IMG/VR virus record: IMGVR_UViG_3300050014_000138
Coordinates: 1 to 61,287 of that record
Source: a virus
Reading direction: 5' to 3' (one strand)
DNA: 61,287 nt
Part shown: positions 57,224-61,287 of the stretch, in pieces
Layout: each line of letters opens with the position of its first letter
Position numbering within the stretch: position 1 is the first letter of the stretch
Translations under genes and position numbers: made by a program
The notes under the pieces: model-generated
Databases searched by the model: none
What the model saw: the letters and a program-made list of their open reading frames with translations, nothing else
What the model was told of the DNA's origin: nothing

Positions 57224-57908
57224 AGATATGTTATACGTGGAAAAATGTGGATGCGTTCGTGCTATAAAAAATAATAGTATGTGTTTAAGTTGTAATACCT
57301 CTATAAATAATAAGAAAAGAAATTCATGGTCGGGTCAAAACAATCCTTGGTATGGTATATCTAGATGTGGTGAGTCAAATCCATTTTATAAGAAAACTCA
57401 TTCGGAACAAACAAAGGAAATAATAGCAGAGAATACAAAAAAATCTTTAACTGGCACTAAACGCAGTATAGATACAAAATTAAAAATTTCACACGCATTA
57501 ATCGGAAAACCAAAATCACCAGAACATAAACTAAAATGTATAGTGAATGGTAAATGTGGATATATCGAATGGAAACGTAAAAATGGTATATTGAAAAGTG
57601 GATATAATCCGACTGCGTGTGAATATTTTAATAAGTTAAATGAAAAGATGGGGTGGAATTTACAACACGCACGCAATGGCGGTGAAATTAGATGTAATGT
57701 ATATTTTTTAGATGCGTATGATAAAAAGAATGGTATCGTGGTAGAATATGATGAACCATATCATTATGATGTATATGGGAAATTAAAAGAAAAAGATGTT
57801 ATAAGAATGAAATATATAATAAATAAGTTTCGATGTAGATTTTTTAGATATAAAGAAGAAACTCAAGAGTTAATGGAAATAACAGATAGTGATTTAAAAA
57901 TAGGATGA
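57099..57908 (+). CDS. homing endonuclease with NUMOD3 motifs (EDxHD/PD-(D/E)XK-like)
   Basis: 269 aa. The first 20 residues are the out-of-frame reading of the 57065 gene; domain sequence starts at WIIIGGKKKWKRNCPNCHKDM. Zinc ligands are CPNCHK...CLSC. NUMOD3-like repeats follow: NNPWYGISRCGESNPFYKKTHSEQTKEII, then KRSIDTKLKIS and GKPKSPEHKLK. The C-terminus has a nuclease-like core, FLDAYDKKNGIVVEYDEPYHYD (D..E.D..H.D), seen in phage EDxHD-type endonucleases. It probably inserted after the helicase gene, truncating or capturing a neighbour's 3' end. Confidence 0.7.
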   Translation: MKNEETDKTDTIPVTKNDLNKVEWIIIGGKKKWKRNCPNCHKDMLYVEKCGCVRAIKNNSMCLSCNTSINNKKRNSWSGQNNPWYGISRCGESNPFYKKTHSEQTKEIIAENTKKSLTGTKRSIDTKLKISHALIGKPKSPEHKLKCIVNGKCGYIEWKRKNGILKSGYNPTACEYFNKLNEKMGWNLQHARNGGEIRCNVYFLDAYDKKNGIVVEYDEPYHYDVYGKLKEKDVIRMKYIINKFRCRFFRYKEETQELMEITDSDLKIG

Positions 57909-57916
57909 TATTTATA
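57908..57916 (+). promoter_or_regulatory. ATATTTATA-type start-proximal motif
   Basis: ATATTTATA, then 1 nt, then ATG 57918; an in-frame ATG at 57942 lies 25 nt after it and may be the real start. Confidence 0.3.
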
Positions 57917-57917
57917 T

Positions 57918-58283
57918 ATGAAGATACATGACAAAAAAAATATGAAACAATCATCGACTATTAAAACAGTAGTAGTTAGATTAACAGCGGATAATGTGAC
58001 TGAATATGACATTGATACTGATATTTTTGATGATCCATATTTAGAAGCAGCTACTAGAGCAGTGGAAATATCCAAGGCTGAAATGCATAGTATTATTCGT
58101 GCGGTAGCTGAATGTTGGGATAAGAAAATTCCAAAAAAGTCATATATGTATAATTCATATTGGATCCTTGTTAATGCGGCATGTTATAATAAAGCAGAAC
58201 TATTACGAGAAAAATTTAAAGCACAAACAGATTGTGATTTAGCATTGGAACCAAAACATGGACGAAATCCCACAAACTCTTAA
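57918..58283 (+). CDS. hypothetical protein
   Basis: 121 aa from 57918, or 113 aa from ATG 57942, which is preferred if the motif at 57908 is a promoter. TIKTVVVRLTADNVTEYDIDTDIFDDPYLEAATRAVE, then a helix and a VNAACYNKAELLREKF segment. The acidic N-terminal beta unit is not recognised. It overlaps the HNH-motif gene by 26 nt. Confidence 0.45.
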   Translation: MKIHDKKNMKQSSTIKTVVVRLTADNVTEYDIDTDIFDDPYLEAATRAVEISKAEMHSIIRAVAECWDKKIPKKSYMYNSYWILVNAACYNKAELLREKFKAQTDCDLALEPKHGRNPTNS

Positions 58284-59034
58284 TACATCTTCTGTTCCAG
58301 AAGTTCCTTTAAGTTTAAGTCATAGTATAGTTGGTAATGATCGTATAGTTGCTGTTCTCTATAAAAAAGTAGAGGAGATGGAAAAGAAAATTTACGATAT
58401 AGAAACTAAAAAGATATTAGATGAAACACAACTTCCTGTAGAATTATTAGAACAAAATGGTCTTTTACCTCAACGAAGAACAAAACTAAAATGTGGTTCG
58501 GGATATAGACCATTACTCCAAAGTGAAATAGAAGAAGCAAAGACACATTCAGTTTTTGCGGCGGCACAAGCAAGATATCTTGGTGTATCACATGAAACAT
58601 ATAAAAAATATGCTAAGATGTATGGAATATATGAACCGAGACCTAATGAAAAGGGAAAACGAAATTTATATAGTCCTTCAAGAGGAAAATATCCATTAGA
58701 AAGAATTTTAAGTGGTGAATTTAATGGAAACCCCGCTGTAACTAATTGGATGGTAAGAGATAAAGTTATTAGAGGTAATATATTTCCGCCTAAATGTAAT
58801 ATATGTGGGTATGATAAAAGAAGAATTGGAGATAATAAAATATGCATATTATTGGATCATAAAGACGGTAATACAAGTAATTTTATAAAAGATAATTTAC
58901 AATTGTTATGTTTAAATTGCACATTTGAATGTGGTAGAGGGTATATACGGAGAGGGAATCATATGTATGATTTAGACCCAGATGTAATTGAAGGTAATAT
59001 AGAACGTGATATAGATAAACGAGCTAGATACTAA
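58258..59034 (+). CDS. HNH-motif protein with N-terminal coiled coil
   Basis: 258 aa. Residues about 30-55 are coiled coil (VLYKKVEEMEKKIYDIETKK). 100-130 look like a recognition helix pair (FAAAQARYLGVSHETYKKYAKMYGIY). 165-215 have CNICGYDKRRIG...ICILLDHKDGNTSNFIKDNLQLLCLNCTFECG: DH...N...N with zinc CxxC pairs, an HNH fold. The HTH-like segment suggests a site-specific nuclease; it may be virion- or packaging-linked, or mobile. No insertion signs in neighbours were seen. Confidence 0.6.
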   Translation: MDEIPQTLNTSSVPEVPLSLSHSIVGNDRIVAVLYKKVEEMEKKIYDIETKKILDETQLPVELLEQNGLLPQRRTKLKCGSGYRPLLQSEIEEAKTHSVFAAAQARYLGVSHETYKKYAKMYGIYEPRPNEKGKRNLYSPSRGKYPLERILSGEFNGNPAVTNWMVRDKVIRGNIFPPKCNICGYDKRRIGDNKICILLDHKDGNTSNFIKDNLQLLCLNCTFECGRGYIRRGNHMYDLDPDVIEGNIERDIDKRARY

Positions 59035-59042
59035 TATTTATA
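59034..59042 (+). promoter_or_regulatory. ATATTTATA-type start-proximal motif
   Basis: ATATTTATA, then CAT, then ATG at 59046 (3-nt gap). It begins at the stop codon of the HNH gene. Confidence 0.4.
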
Positions 59043-59045
59043 CAT

Positions 59046-59519
59046 ATGAACAATAAACCAATCCATATATTAAACCAGATGGGCGTAATGTCTTCTTTCT
59101 CTGTAGCTAAAAAAGTCACCGATCAAGACATTAATAAGTTTTTTAAAATTCATAAAAAATTAGGTGAAAAAAACTCTAAAATAGAAAAATTATTAAAAGA
59201 ACGTATTATTAAAGATATAGAAAAAGCTATAATGAGTAATGAAATTCCTGGATTATTAAGTACCCAAGAATTGTCAGATGAGATGGGAGTAGATAAAGAT
59301 GTTGTTTTAAATATTCCATATATAAACAAATTGATTGTTGTTATAGTTCATAAACTGGTGGAGAAAAAATATGATAAAACATCTTTATGTTATTTTATAA
59401 ATGGATTGGTTAATGTCCTTGGATTAACCGAAGAGGATTTTGAAAAAATAAATCCTGAAGACAAAGATAATGAAGATGGTGATGAAGATGGTGATGAAGA
59501 TGGTGGCGAGTATAAATAA
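59046..59519 (+). CDS. probable late protein with acidic repeat tail
   Basis: 157 aa. The N-terminus ILNQMGVMSSFSVAKKVTDQDI is followed by a helical body. The last 25 residues are an acidic repeat built from GDED units (EDGDEDGDEDGGEYK). Not recognised. It is the last gene before a strong bidirectional terminator and has the ATATTTATA motif at its start. Confidence 0.55.
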   Translation: MNNKPIHILNQMGVMSSFSVAKKVTDQDINKFFKIHKKLGEKNSKIEKLLKERIIKDIEKAIMSNEIPGLLSTQELSDEMGVDKDVVLNIPYINKLIVVIVHKLVEKKYDKTSLCYFINGLVNVLGLTEEDFEKINPEDKDNEDGDEDGDEDGGEYK

Positions 59520-59520
59520 T

Positions 59521-59542
59521 CAACCCCACCGAAGTGGGGTTG
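59521..59542. terminator. bidirectional intrinsic terminator
   Basis: CAACCCCAC - CGAA - GTGGGGTTG is a perfect 9-bp stem with a 4-nt loop, lying between convergent genes. On the minus strand the loop is TTCG closed by C-G (a very stable cUUCGg tetraloop), followed by ATTATTTAT. On the plus strand it is followed by ACAATTGTTTT. It is the only strong terminator seen in the window. Confidence 0.85.
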
Positions 59543-59556
59543 ACAATTGTTTTGAT

Positions 59557-60183
59557 TTATTTATTCTTTGATAAGAAATGACGCCAATCTTGGTGTCTAG
59601 CTTTTCTAATTGTATGACTTACTAATACTGGTTTTGGGGTATAAGGATTAAATAATAGTTTTAATCCAGCCTCGGAATTTAATTTATTACCCTTTTTATT
59701 GTTAATTTCCTTAGTAGTCAATACAACGTTATCATAAGTGTCGGTTCCACCACGAGACAGTGGAATAACATGATCTTTGGTTGCTTCCTCAAATTTCAAC
59801 TCGTCTCCAGTGTAAGCATCAATTAGATGATCTCGAATTGCCAAACCTTCCGTAGTAGGCTTTCCTCTGAACTTTTTCTCAGGAATCTTGGCATAATTTT
59901 TAGATATAACAACCGTTGGTACTCGTATGTTAAGACGTGGGGAATTAATATTCAAATCCCAATCTCTTACGGGCAAGTTAATCCACGTATCCCAATCAAC
60001 TGGGTTAACATATTCTTGAACATCAAAGTTTGGAGTGCCATCTTTGTTCATGGCATATACAATGTCCATTGATAAAATGACTCCATTCATTAAGTCACAT
60101 ATTGCCTTGGACACCAAATCCACTCCAACTGGATGCCAGTTTTTATTAAGTTTAAGTACAATCGCTTTCTGTGATATATTCAT
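59557..60183 (-). CDS. HNH endonuclease
   Basis: 208 aa from ATG at 60183; a GTG 18 nt earlier would overlap the -10 box. The N-terminus AIVLKLNKNWHPVGVDLVSKAICDLMNG is typical of phage HNH proteins of this group. The core is TKDHVIPLSRGGTDTYDNVVLTTKEINNKKGN (DH...N...N-K-K), without the usual CxxC zinc pair. Widespread in T4-like phages; roles proposed include DNA processing and packaging support. It has a perfect -35 promoter and a predicted leaderless start. Confidence 0.75.
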   Translation of the reverse strand: MNISQKAIVLKLNKNWHPVGVDLVSKAICDLMNGVILSMDIVYAMNKDGTPNFDVQEYVNPVDWDTWINLPVRDWDLNINSPRLNIRVPTVVISKNYAKIPEKKFRGKPTTEGLAIRDHLIDAYTGDELKFEEATKDHVIPLSRGGTDTYDNVVLTTKEINNKKGNKLNSEAGLKLLFNPYTPKPVLVSHTIRKARHQDWRHFLSKNK

Positions 60184-60188
60184 ACGTT

Positions 60189-60401
60189 CTATATTACGCA
60201 CTTTTTAGACATTGTCAAGAATGAGGATATAAAAAGTTCTGAGATTTCATCATTCTTATCAAGTATTTTTATTTGCTTACATTTGGATATATATTCATAG
60301 GGTATTATGCGAATGTCTTCATCACACATACATCTAAATCCTACATATCCATCTCTTATTCTAAGAGGTATATTACATATATTACATATAGGTATTTTCA
60401 T
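60189..60401 (-). CDS. small zinc-ribbon-like protein
   Basis: 70 aa from ATG at 60401, preferred over an ATG at 60443 because a promoter covers 60415-60443. KIPICNICNIPLRIRDGYVGFRCMCDED gives CxxC...CxC ligands. The C-terminus is hydrophilic, ending near CVI. Its 3' end overlaps the promoter of the HNH gene. Function unknown. Confidence 0.5.
   Translation of the reverse strand: MKIPICNICNIPLRIRDGYVGFRCMCDEDIRIIPYEYISKCKQIKILDKNDEISELFISSFLTMSKKCVI
60191..60218 (-). promoter_or_regulatory. sigma70-like promoter for HNH gene
   Basis: Minus strand: TTGACA (60213-60218), a 16-nt spacer, and TAATAT (60191-60196), then 7 nt to ATG 60183. Predicted leaderless. Confidence 0.7.
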
Positions 60402-60414
60402 AGCATCAATAACT

Positions 60415-60443
60415 ATTTTACAGTTATTGACACTTATAATCAA
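60415..60443 (-). promoter_or_regulatory. sigma70-like promoter for zinc-ribbon gene
   Basis: Minus strand: TTGATT (60438-60443), a 17-nt spacer, and TAAAAT (60415-60420), then 13 nt to ATG 60401. Confidence 0.5.
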
Positions 60444-60495
60444 TACATATAATGTTACATATATGACACAATACTATGGATTTGTAACCCGTTTG

Positions 60496-61287
60496 TCACA
60501 AATCTTTGTAATTTCCAAATGTTAATTTGGTTCCATTCCATACTGCCCAATGCATGTTTCCCCAAACATCAATATCAATATTACATGATTGTTTTGTATC
60601 ATCCAATTGTTCTATGGTTGGGCACCATTCTATAGCTGGATCATGTTTTATTTTTCCATCAAAACATGTTCCATTCATTTCAGGAATACGACACCATTTT
60701 ACTTGTCTCTGTTGAGCCGTATGTCCTACGATTTGGTTAATTCCTTTAATTGGATAAAACTCTTGTAAAAAGTCGCACCATGTAATTCCACCGAATGCTT
60801 GACCTCCCCCACGAGAGAATCCTGCATTGAATACCCAAGAAGATTTTCCTTGAGCACCCATTTTCAACCCTGTCCGAATTTCATTATCAAGCCAATCATT
60901 AATTTTTTCAATAACTACTTTTCGGTCATCCATAAAACTATGAATTCTTTTTGGAACATTTGAATTATGTAATCCTCCGTGGGTTAATAACCAACGGTTA
61001 TCAAGAAAATGATACCATTTAAGTTTATCCCATACTTTTTGATCAACCATATCACGGATAATAAAATATTTCCATTGTGCAAATCCACTGCATTGAAATG
61101 TCCTATAAGGATACATGTATTGAATATCGTGATTTCCTCCGATAAAAATATGATTGGGAGTATTTACAAAATTTATCAACCATTCACACGTATGTTTGAC
61201 CATATCTGGTGTATCGTCAAAATCGTCGAATGCGTCTCCAAGGCAGATTACTTCATCTGCCCCAACATTTCGAATAATTTTATCCAC
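60496..61287 (-). CDS. calcineurin-like metallophosphoesterase, N-terminus cut by window edge
   Basis: 263 visible residues; the frame is open to the last base, so the real start (and the first D-x-H motif) probably lies beyond the window. Remaining motifs: ICLGDAFDD (GD), FIGGNHDIQYM (GNHD), LLTHGGLH and QIVGHTAQQR (GH), the metal-binding set of calcineurin-type phosphoesterases and Ser/Thr phosphatases. The YPYRTF and WKYF region is specific to phage homologues of unknown substrate. It might be a protein phosphatase, nucleotidase or RNA-processing enzyme. Confidence 0.8.
   Translation of the reverse strand: MDKIIRNVGADEVICLGDAFDDFDDTPDMVKHTCEWLINFVNTPNHIFIGGNHDIQYMYPYRTFQCSGFAQWKYFIIRDMVDQKVWDKLKWYHFLDNRWLLTHGGLHNSNVPKRIHSFMDDRKVVIEKINDWLDNEIRTGLKMGAQGKSSWVFNAGFSRGGGQAFGGITWCDFLQEFYPIKGINQIVGHTAQQRQVKWCRIPEMNGTCFDGKIKHDPAIEWCPTIEQLDDTKQSCNIDIDVWGNMHWAVWNGTKLTFGNYKDL

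Noticed and set aside
60479-60504. Inverted repeat GATTTGT/ACAAATC as terminator of the phosphoesterase gene
   Set aside because: The 12-nt loop, AT-rich arms overlapping the coding end, and the lack of a U-tract make it weak.

Overview
The window looks like part of a large, AT-rich, T4-superfamily tailed-phage (myovirus) genome. The evidence is a complete T4-type replication set: family B DNA polymerase (gp43), sliding clamp (gp45), clamp-loader large subunit (gp44, as a fractured split-intein gene), clamp-loader small subunit (gp62-like), dNMP kinase (gp1-like), a UvsW/SNF2-like helicase and dUTPase. Genes are packed, with many 4-nt ATGA stop/start overlaps, and there is no gene-free stretch over 300 nt. 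No rRNA or CRISPR array was seen, and no tRNA was recognised by eye. A Gram-negative host is likely: the phage encodes two Tat-type signal peptides, a lipoprotein with a later membrane segment, and sigma70-like promoters. The host itself cannot be named from this sequence.

Layout. (1) 1-6 kb: an AAA+/VWA (CobS/CobT-like) pair, a possible wHTH regulator, gp62, dNMP kinase and small proteins. (2) 6-24 kb, minus strand: a first glycan island of glycosyltransferases (GT2, GT4-like, GT10-like, a GT2-GT11 fusion), O-/C-methyltransferases, a sugar epimerase, a phosphodiesterase-like protein, a cupin and a HAD-nucleotidyltransferase fusion, followed by dUTPase and a homing endonuclease. (3) 24.5-26.2 kb, minus: two ribbon-helix-helix-like proteins and a RecB/Cas4-like nuclease. 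(4) 26.3-38 kb, plus: Tat proteins, DNA polymerase, sliding clamp, fractured clamp loader and nucleotide-related genes. (5) 38-51 kb: a second glycan island (GT4, GT61, GT9, GT25, GT8, GT6, a DxD nucleotide-sugar transferase, methyltransferases and a broken radical SAM/SPASM gene). (6) 51-59.5 kb, plus: probable virion or late proteins, a zinc metallopeptidase, an envelope-spanning lipoprotein, the helicase and HNH proteins. (7) 59.5-61.3 kb, minus: an HNH protein, a zinc-ribbon protein and a metallophosphoesterase cut by the window edge.

Three themes stand out. First, mobile endonucleases of several classes (NUMOD3-HNH, two HNH-like types, PD-(D/E)XK/Vsr-like, GIY-YIG-AP2) sit in or beside functional genes. 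One lies between the halves of a split intein in the clamp loader's Walker B motif, and another splits a glycosyltransferase that rejoins in frame on paper. Second, about 30 sugar-related genes lie in two blocks. They are probably for building or decorating a glycan on the virion, the host envelope or DNA, but the acceptor is not visible here. Third, the promoters form a recognisable set: sigma70-like, often with an extended TATAAAAAGTTG -35 region and -10 boxes only 6-7 nt from the AUG (leaderless mRNAs), plus a separate motif ATATTTATA placed 3 nt before several start codons, which may be a late-gene signal.

All family calls come from motif reading by eye; no database search was possible.
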